Below, in pieces: positions 8,958-17,803 of a stretch of 64,000 nucleotides of DNA. The stretch's first letter is position 1. Each line of letters starts with the position of its first letter. Made by a program: the position numbers and the translations under genes. Source of the stretch: Flavobacterium sp. N1736 (GTDB lineage: Bacteria; Bacteroidota; Bacteroidia; Flavobacteriales; Flavobacteriaceae); assembly GCF_025947065.1 (NCBI RefSeq), contig NZ_CP109994.1:186001-250000 (forward strand), in the 5' to 3' direction. Below the pieces are notes generated by a model. The model searched no databases. It worked only from the letters and a program-made list of their open reading frames with translations, and was not told where the DNA came from.

Positions 8958-10151
8958 ATGAACATACACGAATATCAAGGAAAAGAAATTTTAGCAAGTT
9001 ACGGAGTACGCATTCAACGCGGAATTGTGGCTAACAATGCAGTTGAAGCTGTGGCTGCTGCAAAACAATTAACTGCCGAAACCGGAACAGGATGGCACGT
9101 AATAAAAGCACAAATTCACGCAGGTGGTCGTGGAAAAGGTGGTGGAGTTAAGTTGGCTAAAAACTTGCAACAAGTTGAAGAAATCGCTGGACAAATCATC
9201 GGAATGCAATTGATTACTCCTCAAACTTCTGCAGAAGGTAAAAAAGTAAACAAAGTTTTAGTAGCAGAAGATGTTTACTATCCTGGTGAAAGTGAAACTT
9301 CAGAATTTTATGTTTCTGTTTTATTGAATAGAGCTACAGGTCGTAACATGATCATGTATTCTACAGAAGGTGGAATGGATATTGAAGAAGTTGCTGAGCA
9401 CACTCCACACTTAATTTTTACAGAAGAAGTTGATCCATCTGTTGGATTACAAGGTTTTCAGGCAAGAAGAATTGCTTTTAACTTAGGTCTTTCTGGAAAT
9501 GCTTTCAAAGAAATGGTGAAATTCATCGATGCACTTTACAATGCTTACATTGGTTCTGATGCTTCTATGTTTGAAATCAACCCGGTTTTGAAAACATCTG
9601 ATAACAAAATTATGGCTGTAGATGCTAAAGTAAATATCGATGATAATGCTTTATACAGACAACCAAAATATGCTGAAATGCGTGATATCCGTGAGGAGAA
9701 TCCAATCGAAGTTGAAGCTAAAGAAGTAGGTTTGAACTATGTAGATCTTGACGGTACTGTAGGATGTATGGTAAACGGAGCTGGTCTTGCAATGGCAACT
9801 ATGGATTTAATTAAATATGCTGGTTTTGAGCCTGCTAACTTCCTTGACGTTGGTGGAACTGCTGATGCAAAACGTGTTGAAACTGCTTTCCGTATTATCT
9901 TAAAAGATCCAAACGTAAAAGCAATTTTGATCAATATTTTTGGTGGTATCGTTCGTTGTGACCGTGTGGCACAAGGAGTTGTTGACGCTTACAAAAATAT
10001 GGGTGATGCTATTAAAGTGCCAATTATCGTTCGTTTGCAAGGAACAAATGCTGAAATTGCAAAAGAATTAATTGACAATTCAGGTATGCCAATTTTATCT
10101 GCTGTTCAGTTTCAAGAAGCTGCAGATCAAGTTAAAGCTGCATTATCTTAA
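8958..10151 (+). CDS. sucC: Succinate-CoA ligase, beta subunit
   Basis: SucC is the nucleotide- and succinate-binding subunit of succinyl-CoA synthetase (TCA cycle, substrate-level phosphorylation). The 397-residue protein begins MNIHEYQGKEIL, typical of the family. It has an ATP-grasp domain with the glycine-rich loop GGRGKGGG near residue 55 and a C-terminal CoA-ligase domain with NIFGGIVRCDRVAQG. The frame can be opened 20 codons earlier from TTG, but the promoter lies inside that extension. sucD is not adjacent, so the alpha subunit must be encoded elsewhere, a common arrangement in Bacteroidota. The gene is followed directly by a strong terminator. Confidence 0.95.
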   Translation: MNIHEYQGKEILASYGVRIQRGIVANNAVEAVAAAKQLTAETGTGWHVIKAQIHAGGRGKGGGVKLAKNLQQVEEIAGQIIGMQLITPQTSAEGKKVNKVLVAEDVYYPGESETSEFYVSVLLNRATGRNMIMYSTEGGMDIEEVAEHTPHLIFTEEVDPSVGLQGFQARRIAFNLGLSGNAFKEMVKFIDALYNAYIGSDASMFEINPVLKTSDNKIMAVDAKVNIDDNALYRQPKYAEMRDIREENPIEVEAKEVGLNYVDLDGTVGCMVNGAGLAMATMDLIKYAGFEPANFLDVGGTADAKRVETAFRIILKDPNVKAILINIFGGIVRCDRVAQGVVDAYKNMGDAIKVPIIVRLQGTNAEIAKELIDNSGMPILSAVQFQEAADQVKAALS

Positions 10152-10174
10152 TCAAATAAGAAATCAATTATATA

Positions 10175-10213
10175 AAAAAATCCCTTCGATATTCGAAGGG
10201 ATTTTTTTTTTGG
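10175..10213. terminator. Bidirectional terminator between sucC and the DUF1456 gene
   Basis: TCCCTTCGA and TCGAAGGGA pair perfectly over 9 bp with a 3-base loop. A-tracts and T-tracts flank the stem, so it can end transcription from both convergent genes. Confidence 0.85.
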
Positions 10214-10216
10214 AAA

Positions 10217-10687
10217 TTATTTCTTATTCTTACCGTTTTTGTAAACCACTTTTTCTACAACCTGAACTTTGGGTGCAGTTTTGGTGTTGTTTTTCTTGAA
10301 AGGTTTTTTAGCTGCAGTACCAGAAGATTTAGAAGAAGGTTTTTGATCGCCTCTGCCTTTTTCAGCATCTTTTGAACTTGCTTTAAATTCAGGTCTTTCT
10401 TTAGAAGTTTCTTTTTTTGGAATCTCAGCTCTGTGTTTCGCTAAAACATCATTTGGGTTTTTAGGATTTTCTTTCGTTCCTCTTAAATGAATTACCAATC
10501 CGTTTAAAAAGTTACGCAAAACCTGATCACCGCATTCCATATAATTTTCATGATCTTCAGCTCTAAAAAAAGCGCCAAGTTCTGACTTTGTAATTCTAAA
10601 ATCTACTAATTCTAAAATTTCAACTATTTGGTCATCACGGAGCATCAAAGCCACGCGAAGTTTTTTTAGGATATCGTTATTCGTCAT
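10217..10687 (-). CDS. DUF1456 (YehS-like) protein with basic tail
   Basis: The first 70 residues match the DUF1456/YehS family: two tandem copies of a unit with the pattern D(I/Q)xxxLRxAL and (M)xxxxFRxEDHENYMECGDQ. The function of that family is not established. Residues 75-156 form a low-complexity tail rich in Lys, Pro, Ser and Thr that is probably disordered and may bind nucleic acid (inference). The 156-residue length comes from this tail, since the conserved core alone is much shorter. It is convergent with sucC across a shared terminator and has its own promoter. Confidence 0.8.
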   Translation of the reverse strand: MTNNDILKKLRVALMLRDDQIVEILELVDFRITKSELGAFFRAEDHENYMECGDQVLRNFLNGLVIHLRGTKENPKNPNDVLAKHRAEIPKKETSKERPEFKASSKDAEKGRGDQKPSSKSSGTAAKKPFKKNNTKTAPKVQVVEKVVYKNGKNKK

Positions 10688-10701
10688 TGTTTAATTTTTT
10701 A

Positions 10702-10709
10702 CAAAGGTA
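10702..10709 (-). promoter_or_regulatory. -7 element TACCTTTG for the DUF1456 gene
   Basis: Perfect TAnnTTTG on the minus strand, 15 bases before ATG 10687 and 20 bases after the upstream epimerase stop codon. The DUF1456 gene is therefore probably transcribed separately. Confidence 0.55.
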
Positions 10710-10728
10710 CATTATTTTAAAAAGAATG

Positions 10729-11739
10729 TCAGAACAAAATAACGCCTGTTCCCGTTCTGTCAGGATAAAATGTTTTTCCGTTTTTAATCGTAACTCCGCT
10801 GGCAATATCTTCGGCTAATAATAAAGGGCCATCCATATCGACATAATCCAGTTCAGGCAATAAATGCGCAATTGCAGAAATTCCAACAGTAGATTCTGTC
10901 ATGCAGCCAACCATAGTTTTTAAACCGAGTTTTTTGGCTTCGGCAATCATTCTTCTGCCGGGCGTAATGCCGCCGCATTTCATTAGTTTTATATTTACTC
11001 CATGAAAATGATTGTAACATTTTGCAACATCACTTTCTGTAATACAACTTTCATCGGCTATAATTGGTAAAACTGAGTGTTTAAAAACTTCTTTTTGACC
11101 TTCCCAATCATTGGCTTTTAAAGGCTGTTCGATAAATTCAACATTTAAGTTTTTTAGAATTTCCGCATTCGATAATGTTTCATCAACAGTCCAGGCGCAA
11201 TTAGCATCAACTCTAAAAATCGCGTCGCTGTGTTTTCGTAATTCCGTTACAATCGCAATATCTTCCGGAGTTCCGAGTTTTATTTTATAAATTGGCCACG
11301 GAAGTTCCTTCATTTTGGCAATCATATTTTCGATGCTTCCAATTCCGATAGTATAATTAGTTAAGGGATTATGTGAAATGTCATAATTCCATAATTCATA
11401 TAATTTCTCGTCTTTTTTGCGGGCATAAAGATCATTATATGCATTGTCTAAAGCGCATAAAGCAAATGGATTATCTTTTAAAAACGGACTTATTTTGTTC
11501 CAAAATTCCTCTGGAGTTTCACTATTTGTATTTTCTACAAGACTTCGAATTTGTTCAATATCATTTTGAAGAATTTCAATCGTAATATTATAATAGGGAT
11601 TTGAAGTTGCTTCTCCAAAACCCGAAAAATTATGATCTCTTAATTCAACAATAAGCGAAGGCTGAAAATCAATTGACTTTCTTGAAATTCTAAAAGTATG
11701 TTTTAATTTAAGGTCGTACCCTTTTAATATCAATTCCAT
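10729..11739 (-). CDS. Dipeptide epimerase (L-Ala-D/L-Glu type), enolase superfamily
   Basis: This belongs to the muconate-lactonizing subgroup of the enolase superfamily, whose dipeptide-epimerase branch interconverts L-Ala-D-Glu and L-Ala-L-Glu during murein recycling. The 336 residues contain the expected catalytic set: KxK (Lys152/Lys154), metal ligands Asp178 (RVDAN), Glu204 (EQP) and Asp229 (ADES), and the opposing lysine Lys251 (NIKLMKCGG). The capping domain (residues 1-120) and the C-terminal DMDGPLLL segment fit dipeptide epimerases. Exact dipeptide preference cannot be read from sequence. No peptidase or transporter gene is adjacent. Confidence 0.82.
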   Translation of the reverse strand: MELILKGYDLKLKHTFRISRKSIDFQPSLIVELRDHNFSGFGEATSNPYYNITIEILQNDIEQIRSLVENTNSETPEEFWNKISPFLKDNPFALCALDNAYNDLYARKKDEKLYELWNYDISHNPLTNYTIGIGSIENMIAKMKELPWPIYKIKLGTPEDIAIVTELRKHSDAIFRVDANCAWTVDETLSNAEILKNLNVEFIEQPLKANDWEGQKEVFKHSVLPIIADESCITESDVAKCYNHFHGVNIKLMKCGGITPGRRMIAEAKKLGLKTMVGCMTESTVGISAIAHLLPELDYVDMDGPLLLAEDIASGVTIKNGKTFYPDRTGTGVILF

Positions 11740-11813
11740 ACATAAATATTTTGAAGCGTACTCTTTTGCGTTTTAGATTTAAAAACAATATTTTAGCTAA
11801 AAATAATAAATTG

Positions 11814-12215
11814 ATGAATACCGAAGAAGAAAAGATAAGTTTACTTTTAGAAATGATTGCTTTTTCGACAGTTGACGGTCAATTGCATAAACGCGAATTG
11901 GAATTTCTGTGGCTTGTGGCGCAGGAATTAAATATTGATCAGAAACTTTTTCAGGATTTATTTCATCAGGAAATTACACCGCAAATTATAAAATCGGAGT
12001 TTCAGCGAATTCAGCAATTTTACAGATTGGCTTTGATTATGCATTGCGATGGTGTTTTGCATGAAAAAGAAGCTACGGCAATACAGCAAATTGCAATCAA
12101 AATGGGATTAAATCCAACTGCAACAAAGCGGGTTTTAGATCTAATGAAAAAAGCACCAAATGCAATGATTGATCCCAGAAAACTGTTGAAAGTTTTTCAG
12201 GAACAACACAATTAA
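11814..12215 (+). CDS. TerB-like protein
   Basis: A 133-residue all-helical protein with the TerB pattern: two similar helical halves, each with an acidic turn (STVDGQLHKRELEFL near residue 20 and MHCDGVLHEKEATAI near residue 80). This resembles the metal-binding acidic turns of tellurite-resistance TerB domains. The role of stand-alone TerB proteins is uncertain. I chose ATG 11814; a 21-codon upstream extension from 11751 is unlikely because a near-consensus -7 element, TATTTTAG, lies inside it. The stop codon overlaps that of convergent uvrB by 4 bases. Confidence 0.7.
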   Translation: MNTEEEKISLLLEMIAFSTVDGQLHKRELEFLWLVAQELNIDQKLFQDLFHQEITPQIIKSEFQRIQQFYRLALIMHCDGVLHEKEATAIQQIAIKMGLNPTATKRVLDLMKKAPNAMIDPRKLLKVFQEQHN

Positions 12216-14203
12216 GGCAATTGTTCCTGTAATTTTTTAATGTCGTCACGAAGTTTTGCAGCTTGTAAAAAGTCTAAATCTTTTGCCGCTTTTTCCATCG
12301 ATTTTCGTTTTTCGCGAATCATTTTCTCTAATTCTGCTTTTGACATATAAGCCGTTTCCGGTTCTGCAGCCATAGAAAGAGTGTGTCCTAATTCGTATTC
12401 TACCAAAGGATTTTTGGTAAACGCACTCTCTATTTTTTTGTTTAAAGCCTGAGGAACAAGATTATTTTCAACATTGAAATTAATCTGTTTTGTTCTGCGA
12501 TAATTCGTTTCGTCGATGGTTTTCTGCATACTTCCCGTCATTTTATCGGCATATAGAATGGCTTTTCCATTTAAATTTCTCGCAGCACGCCCAATTGTCT
12601 GGGTTAAAGATTTATGATTACGAAGAAAACCTTCTTTATCAGCATCTAAAATTGCAACAAGCGAAACTTCAGGTAAATCTAAGCCTTCACGAAGCAAGTT
12701 TACACCAATTAAAACGTCAAAAATACCTTTACGTAAATCCTGCATAATTTCAATACGCTCTAAAGTATCCACTTCTGAGTGAATGTATCGACAGCGAATA
12801 TTTACTTTGGTAAGGTATTTGGCTAGTTCTTCGGCCATTCTTTTGGTTAACGTAGTGACTAAAACTCTTTCGTCTAACTCACAGCGCACCTGAATTTCTT
12901 CAATTAAATCATCAATTTGATTTAAACTTGGGCGAACTTCTATAACCGGATCTAATAATCCCGTTGGGCGAATAATTTGTTCTACATAAATTCCGTCAGA
13001 TTTTTGTAATTCGTAATCCGCAGGAGTTGCAGAAACGTAAATAACCTGATTTTGCAGGGCTTCAAACTCTTCAAACTTCAAAGGTCGATTGTCCATTGCG
13101 GCGGGTAAACGGAAACCATATTCTACCAAATTTTCTTTACGGCTGCGGTCACCGCCATACATCGCATGAACCTGCGATACGGTTACGTGACTTTCATCAA
13201 CGATCATCAAATAATCATTTGGAAAATAATCTAATAAACAGAAAGGTCTTGTTCCGGCTTGTCGACCGTCAAGATAACGCGAGTAATTTTCAATTCCCGA
13301 GCAATAACCCAATTCGCGAATCATTTCTAAGTCAAAATTAGTACGTTCTTCCAAACGTTTTGCTTCAAGATGTTTTCCTATTTCTTTAAAATAATCAACT
13401 TGTTTGACCAAATCCTGCTGAATTTCCCAAATAGCGCCTTGTAAAACTTCAGGAGAAGTTACAAACATATTTGCTGGGTAAATCGTTAGTCTTTTGAATT
13501 TTTCAATGACTTGCGAAGTTTTGGCATCAAACGATTCTATTTCTTCAATTTCATCACCAAAAAAGTGAATTCTAAAGGCGTCATCGGCATAACTTGGATA
13601 TACTTCCACCGTATCGCCTTTTATTCTAAATGTTCCGGGATTAAAATCGGCCTCGGTTCTGGCGTATAAACTTTGTACTAAACTGTGTAATAATTTGGTT
13701 CTTGAAATTACCTGATCTCTTGAAATTTCAATTACGTTTTTCTTAAATTCAACCGGATTTCCAATACCATACAAACAAGAAACCGAAGCAACAACCAAAA
13801 TATCACGACGTCCTGAAAGTAGGGAAGAAGTGGTACTTAAACGCATTTTCTCCAATTCTTCATTGATAGATAAATCTTTTTCAATAAAAACGCCGGTTAC
13901 AGGCATAAAAGCCTCAGGCTGATAATAATCGTAATAAGAAACGAAATATTCAACAGCATTATTAGGGAAAAACTGTTTAAATTCTGAATACAATTGCGCC
14001 GCCAGAGTTTTGTTATGTGCCAACACTAAAGTGGGTCTTTGTACTTCCTCAATGACATTTGCAACGGTAAAAGTTTTACCGGAACCTGTAACTCCTAATA
14101 AAGTTTGATATTTATCGCCATCGACAATACCTTGTGCCAATTTTTGTATGGCTTGTGGCTGATCGCCTTTCGGACTATATTCTGAGGTAACTTGGAACTT
14201 CAT
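12212..14203 (-). CDS. uvrB: UvrABC excinuclease subunit B
   Basis: UvrB is the damage-verifying helicase of nucleotide excision repair. It is loaded by UvrA and recruits UvrC. The 663-residue protein shows Walker A GVTGSGKTF (near residue 40), the beta-hairpin region YYDYYQPEAF, the Walker B/DESH box (LMIVDESHVT), helicase motifs V-VI (GVNLLREGLDLPE; QTIGRAARN) and a C-terminal UVR motif (LDFLQAAKLRDDI) that contacts UvrC. ATG 14203 is preferred to the TTG extension to 14266, since a near-consensus -7 element (TATCTTTA, 14230-14237) lies between them. Confidence 0.96.
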   Translation of the reverse strand: MKFQVTSEYSPKGDQPQAIQKLAQGIVDGDKYQTLLGVTGSGKTFTVANVIEEVQRPTLVLAHNKTLAAQLYSEFKQFFPNNAVEYFVSYYDYYQPEAFMPVTGVFIEKDLSINEELEKMRLSTTSSLLSGRRDILVVASVSCLYGIGNPVEFKKNVIEISRDQVISRTKLLHSLVQSLYARTEADFNPGTFRIKGDTVEVYPSYADDAFRIHFFGDEIEEIESFDAKTSQVIEKFKRLTIYPANMFVTSPEVLQGAIWEIQQDLVKQVDYFKEIGKHLEAKRLEERTNFDLEMIRELGYCSGIENYSRYLDGRQAGTRPFCLLDYFPNDYLMIVDESHVTVSQVHAMYGGDRSRKENLVEYGFRLPAAMDNRPLKFEEFEALQNQVIYVSATPADYELQKSDGIYVEQIIRPTGLLDPVIEVRPSLNQIDDLIEEIQVRCELDERVLVTTLTKRMAEELAKYLTKVNIRCRYIHSEVDTLERIEIMQDLRKGIFDVLIGVNLLREGLDLPEVSLVAILDADKEGFLRNHKSLTQTIGRAARNLNGKAILYADKMTGSMQKTIDETNYRRTKQINFNVENNLVPQALNKKIESAFTKNPLVEYELGHTLSMAAEPETAYMSKAELEKMIREKRKSMEKAAKDLDFLQAAKLRDDIKKLQEQLP

Positions 14204-14252
14204 TTTTGGCGTATGAAAATTTGGTTTTGTAAAGATACGAAGTTTGAATTCT

Positions 14253-14350
14253 ATTTTTACCAACATTTAATCTCTCCGAGATATTCCGTTAGAAATTTAA
14301 TATTGGTAAAAAAAGTTGAATAGCAGTAAAAATGCCCTGTAAGGACTACA
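14253..14350. repeat. Degenerate copy of the REP-like palindromic element
   Basis: This stretch resembles the right half of the element at 27100-27307. Shared segments occur in the same order: TATTCCG(T/C)TAG(A/G)AATT, then ATATTGGTA followed by an A-run, then CC(C/T)GTA(A/G)GGACTACA. The segments TTTTTACCAAC and TTGGTAAAAA pair across the copy. It lies between uvrB and the hydrolase gene, ending about 10 bases from the hydrolase stop codon. Confidence 0.65.
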
Positions 14351-14360
14351 CTTTTAATAA

Positions 14361-15299
14361 CTATTTTAAAAAATCAATCATTGCATCATTGACAACTTTC
14401 GACTGGTCGATGCTTAAAAAATGCCCAGCATCTTTTATTGTTTTTGTTTTGCCATTTGGCAAATATTCTTTTGCTCTTTCGACACTGTCATCACCATTTA
14501 TAACATCATGATCACCAATTAAAACTAAAATCGGATTTGAAATTGATCTTAGTTCATCATTGGAAAAAGGTGTCATTTTAAGCATGCTCGAATTTGATTT
14601 CGCGTATTTATTGGCCAAATAAAATTGTCTTTTATAAACAGGGCTTATTTTTTCAGGATGAGTAGAAAATGTGGCTAGTGTTTTTCCGAATTTCTTTTCG
14701 CTCGGAAAAAGTTTCAGCATTAATGCAGAAGACGTTTTGCCCACTTTATCAATAAATTTAAAAGTTTGCGCCGGACTCAATAAAACGATTTTATCAATTG
14801 AATTCATCTTTTGAGTCGCTAATAAAGTAGCAATCCAGCCACCTCGAGAAGCCGCTACAATGTCAAAGTTTTTTAATTTATAATAATTGAAAATTTCGTT
14901 GTAACAACTTACCATGTCTTCTTTGGATAACGGACTTGCGGTTAAGGTTGATTTTCCGGGTTCCATTATAAAATCAATGGCATATATGCGATGATTTTTT
15001 GTTAAAGCCTTTATATTAGGGTACCACATCGTTGAGCTGGCGTCCATTCCGTGAAGTAAAACTAAATCTTTACAGTTTTTTGGACCAGCCAATATAACGT
15101 GAACTTTTCCGAAACTGGTTTTTATATTTTCTTCGGTATAAGGAACATCCCAAAGTTTTAACGCTTTGTCATAAGCTTTTATGTAAGCATTCTGTTCACT
15201 TTTATTATGAAAAACATAGTCGTCATATTTTGCTTTTTTTGTAGAAGCACAACCAACGATTAAAAACAATAATAGAAATTTAGGTAGTAATTTTGGCAT
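14361..15299 (-). CDS. Alpha/beta-hydrolase lipoprotein
   Basis: A 312-residue lipoprotein. The signal peptide ends in the lipobox LIVGC (Cys17), so it is expected to be membrane-anchored outside the cytoplasm. The alpha/beta-hydrolase fold is indicated by the oxyanion LLHGMDASS (about residues 81-89), the nucleophile elbow AASRGG (Ser151), the acid loop GDHDV and the catalytic histidine AGHF near the C-terminus. Substrate is unknown. A TTG at 15314 is in frame but would add residues before the signal peptide, so ATG 15299 is chosen. A degenerate REP-like element lies just downstream. Confidence 0.75.
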   Translation of the reverse strand: MPKLLPKFLLLFLIVGCASTKKAKYDDYVFHNKSEQNAYIKAYDKALKLWDVPYTEENIKTSFGKVHVILAGPKNCKDLVLLHGMDASSTMWYPNIKALTKNHRIYAIDFIMEPGKSTLTASPLSKEDMVSCYNEIFNYYKLKNFDIVAASRGGWIATLLATQKMNSIDKIVLLSPAQTFKFIDKVGKTSSALMLKLFPSEKKFGKTLATFSTHPEKISPVYKRQFYLANKYAKSNSSMLKMTPFSNDELRSISNPILVLIGDHDVINGDDSVERAKEYLPNGKTKTIKDAGHFLSIDQSKVVNDAMIDFLK

Positions 15300-15380
15300 A
15301 ATGGTAAAATTCAATTTACATTAAAGGTACCAATAAGCCAAATTTTTTTGTTATCACAATTTTGATTTAAAGTATCATAA

Positions 15381-15683
15381 TTATAATGTTTTAGGATTTC
15401 TGCTTGTATGTCTGATTCGTAAAATTTGAATTTTATCTGTAGAAATTTTATACGATATTCGATAGCTGTAAATTTCAAAAGCACGATAATCTCCATTATT
15501 CGAAATTTTCATTTCATCTAATTCATAGATTTCCCAATTCGTTTTTAAGATAGTAACAGAATTGTAGATTTTATCAATTACATTTTCAGATGTACGATTG
15601 TTGTTTGATTCTTTTAATATGTGGAAATAGATTTTCTCAAGCTGATTTTGAGCAGTTTTTGACCATATTATTTCTTTTTCCAT
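15381..15683 (-). CDS. Toxin of a type II toxin-antitoxin pair, RelE/ParE superfamily
   Basis: A 100-residue basic protein with the ParE/RelE layout: IIWSKTAQNQLEKIYFHI at the N-terminus (two helices), a central beta sheet, a conserved Arg in GDYRAFEIYSYRISYKI, and a C-terminal strand ILRIRHTSRNP. RelE members cut ribosome-bound mRNA, while ParE members poison gyrase. Sequence alone does not decide which applies, although the conserved RHTSRNP end resembles ParE-like toxins. It overlaps the upstream antitoxin gene by 16 bases, so the two are co-translated. Confidence 0.8.
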   Translation of the reverse strand: MEKEIIWSKTAQNQLEKIYFHILKESNNNRTSENVIDKIYNSVTILKTNWEIYELDEMKISNNGDYRAFEIYSYRISYKISTDKIQILRIRHTSRNPKTL

Positions 15684-15898
15684 TGCTCAATTTTATCCTT
15701 AACTTCACTGTGAGAATAAAAATTTCCATTTTGAATTTCCTGTTCAGCTAATTTGAGTTCTTCGTTATATTGTTCTGCATAATTTTTAGGAGTAGATTTT
15801 CGGCTATCCAGAATAGTTTTTAATGCAGATAAAAATGATTCATCGTCAATTTTTGCTATTTCAGAAATCAAAATATTTTTAAGTTCAATAGTATTCAT
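15668..15898 (-). CDS. Antitoxin of the RelE/ParE-type pair
   Basis: A 76-residue acidic protein upstream of the toxin, overlapping it by 16 bases. The N-terminal half is helical (IELKNILISEIAKIDDESFL) and the C-terminal half is charged and probably disordered until it wraps the toxin, ending KIEQWKKK. No ribbon-helix-helix or HTH motif is obvious, as in the common Bacteroidota partners of ParE-like toxins. It has the same codon use as its neighbours. A weak -7-like TAACTTCG lies upstream. Confidence 0.72.
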   Translation of the reverse strand: MNTIELKNILISEIAKIDDESFLSALKTILDSRKSTPKNYAEQYNEELKLAEQEIQNGNFYSHSEVKDKIEQWKKK

Positions 15899-15955
15899 AG
15901 CGTTATAATTTACACGAAGTTACAAAACAATAAATTAAAAAGTTATTAACGAATC

Positions 15956-16906
15956 TTAAATCTTCCATGCCTTTTGCTGTGCTTCACTCAAAAAGGTCCA
16001 GGCTACAATTCGGCTTGTTTTTTGGCCTTGAGCCATATCAATTGTTTTTATAGAAGCTGCATTTACTTTGTTTAATGTTTTATAAATGCTGGAAAGATTA
16101 TCTCTTTTTGAAACCAAAGTCGTGAACCACAAACATTGCATTGGATATTTGGCACTTTCATAAATCATTTGTGTTATAAAACCAATTTCGCCGCCGTTGC
16201 ACCATAATTCAGCGTTATGACCTCCAAAGTTTAGAACGGGATTTGTATTTTTCTTTTCCTTCGGATTTAAATTCGAGACTTTTCTAACAGTACTTTGATT
16301 GGCATCTTCGGCAGAAGAATGAAAAGGCGGATTGCAAATCGTAAATGTAAAACGATCTTCGGGCGTAATAATATTTTTGAAAATAAATCGCGACTCGGTT
16401 TGTTGCTGTAAACTGATTGCGTCAATTAATTTTGGATTTGCTTCGATAATTTTACTGCAATTTTCAATCGCTTTTTCATCGATGTCAGTGCCAACAAAGC
16501 TCCAGTCGTAAATAGCATTTCCTAAAATAGGATAAATGCAATTGGCGCCTGTTCCTATATCCAGACCTAAAACTGATGAACCTTCAGGAATATTTCCGTT
16601 GTTGGTTTCAGCCAATAAATCAGCCAGATAATGAATATAATCAGCTCTTCCCGGAATTGGCGGGCAAAGATAATTTTTAGGAATATCCCAGTTTTGAATG
16701 TCGTAGTAAGTTTGTAATAACGCTTTGTTAAGTGTTTTTACCGAAACAGGATCGCTGAAATCTATAGTTTCAATTCCGTGGATGTTTTTTGCAACGTGCT
16801 TTTTCAGTTCCGGGCAATTTGAAATAAGAAGTTCAAAATCATATCTGGAACGATGAAGATTTCGAGGATGTAAACTGCTTTTTTCGGAATTGTCTGTTGC
16901 TCTCAT
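15956..16906 (-). CDS. rlmF: 23S rRNA (adenine1618-N6)-methyltransferase
   Basis: RlmF methylates A1618 of 23S rRNA using S-adenosylmethionine. The 316-residue protein has the family hallmarks: SSLHPRNLHRSRYDF near the N-terminus, the SAM-binding motif LDIGTGANCIYP (about 115-126), the acidic VGTDID loop, and the catalytic NPPF motif at 192-195 (CNPPFHSSAEDA). ATG 16906 is chosen because a perfect -7 element lies 18 bases upstream. The longer frame to 16966 would overlap the thiamine pyrophosphokinase gene. Confidence 0.9.
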   Translation of the reverse strand: MRATDNSEKSSLHPRNLHRSRYDFELLISNCPELKKHVAKNIHGIETIDFSDPVSVKTLNKALLQTYYDIQNWDIPKNYLCPPIPGRADYIHYLADLLAETNNGNIPEGSSVLGLDIGTGANCIYPILGNAIYDWSFVGTDIDEKAIENCSKIIEANPKLIDAISLQQQTESRFIFKNIITPEDRFTFTICNPPFHSSAEDANQSTVRKVSNLNPKEKKNTNPVLNFGGHNAELWCNGGEIGFITQMIYESAKYPMQCLWFTTLVSKRDNLSSIYKTLNKVNAASIKTIDMAQGQKTSRIVAWTFLSEAQQKAWKI

Positions 16907-16923
16907 TTTTGTGAATTTGGGTG

Positions 16924-16931
16924 CAAAGATA
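16924..16931 (-). promoter_or_regulatory. rlmF -7 element TATCTTTG
   Basis: Perfect TAnnTTTG on the minus strand, 18 bases before the rlmF ATG. It lies in the gap after the thiamine pyrophosphokinase gene. Confidence 0.6.
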
Positions 16932-16955
16932 GTCATTCCTTTTGGAGGAAATGGT

Positions 16956-17618
16956 TTAATCAACACATTCCATCAATAACAAGTCTCCGTTATTGTGAGT
17001 AATTGTCACAAGTCCGTCCTGAGCAACTGCATTGCTGCTGCCGGTTCTGTAACCCATTGTAAGCGTGTCGTTTTGCAACGGATATTGTAAATTAGTTGAA
17101 TAAATACCATTTACAACGCCAATTGGGATTAAAGAAATGGGCGTTTTTGCCGTATACCATTTCTCGAATTTATTGGGTAATAAAAATATTTTAGAGTGAT
17201 CGTCGAGGATTACAATTTTAAGTAAATTGCGATAACGTACAATATTGGTAAGATTTGTAATCGTGTGATCGGCACGTTTTCCGGTTGCCCAAACTACGTT
17301 TACAGCAGGAATTTTTCTTTCAATCAAATAATCAAAAGCTTTCTCTAAGTCGGTTTTGTTTTGATCCGGTGCGTATACGATTTCGATTGGATATTGCGAG
17401 GTTTTATAAATTTCGGGATCAAAACCACGATCGAAATCTCCTAAAAGTACATCGACTTTTATGTCTAATTCAATCACTCTTTCGATAGCAGAATCGAGTA
17501 CAATAACAAGTGGCGACCATTCTAATAATTGTCCTAATAATTCAGGATTACAAGCTGCTCCGTTAGCAATGATTAAAGCGGGTTCCTGATCGTCGCGAAC
17601 TATATGGTGTGATGACAT
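16956..17618 (-). CDS. Thiamine pyrophosphokinase
   Basis: Converts thiamine and ATP to thiamine diphosphate plus AMP in the cytoplasm. The 220-residue length is normal for the family. Diagnostic motifs are LLGDFD (metal-binding aspartates, residues 59-63) and DQNKTDLEKA (85-94), followed by the WATGKRADHTITN region and a C-terminal beta domain ending GLVTITHNNGDLLLM. The ATG at 17618 is chosen over the TTG-type extension to 17702 because a consensus -7 element lies at 17641-17648. No TPP riboswitch is seen upstream. Confidence 0.88.
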   Translation of the reverse strand: MSSHHIVRDDQEPALIIANGAACNPELLGQLLEWSPLVIVLDSAIERVIELDIKVDVLLGDFDRGFDPEIYKTSQYPIEIVYAPDQNKTDLEKAFDYLIERKIPAVNVVWATGKRADHTITNLTNIVRYRNLLKIVILDDHSKIFLLPNKFEKWYTAKTPISLIPIGVVNGIYSTNLQYPLQNDTLTMGYRTGSSNAVAQDGLVTITHNNGDLLLMECVD

Positions 17619-17640
17619 GTGATTTTTTTTGAATGTGTTG

Positions 17641-17648
17641 CAAAGGTA
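17641..17648 (-). promoter_or_regulatory. -7 element TACCTTTG for thiamine pyrophosphokinase
   Basis: Perfect TAnnTTTG on the minus strand, 23 bases before the ATG at 17618. Confidence 0.55.
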
Positions 17649-17654
17649 CAGTAC

Positions 17655-17803
17655 AATTTTAGATTTCAGATTGTTGATTGTTGATTTTAGATTTTTTGCC
17701 ACAGATTTTATAGATTAGCACAGATTAATCTTTTAATCTGTGGCAAATATTTTTTGAATGCGTGATTCTTCAATCTAAAATCTGAACTCTAAAATCTAAA
17801 ATT
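17655..17803. repeat. Palindromic word-repeat island, ATTTTAGATT and GCCACAGATT types
   Basis: Outer words of type TTTTAGATT are inverted as AATCTAAAA at the far side. Nested inside, GCCACAGATT (17698-17707) is perfectly inverted at 17735-17744. The island reaches the stop codon of the DinB gene (17802-17804). The TTTTAGATT words recur at 63075-63122. Confidence 0.6.

Noticed and set aside
15311..15496. 61-codon frame overlapping the ParE-type toxin gene.
   Set aside because: Overlaps the toxin in another frame; composition fits a shadow.
17619..17801. Possible TPP riboswitch near thiamine pyrophosphokinase.
   Set aside because: No conserved TPP-riboswitch segments are present; the stretch is word-repeat DNA and a promoter.
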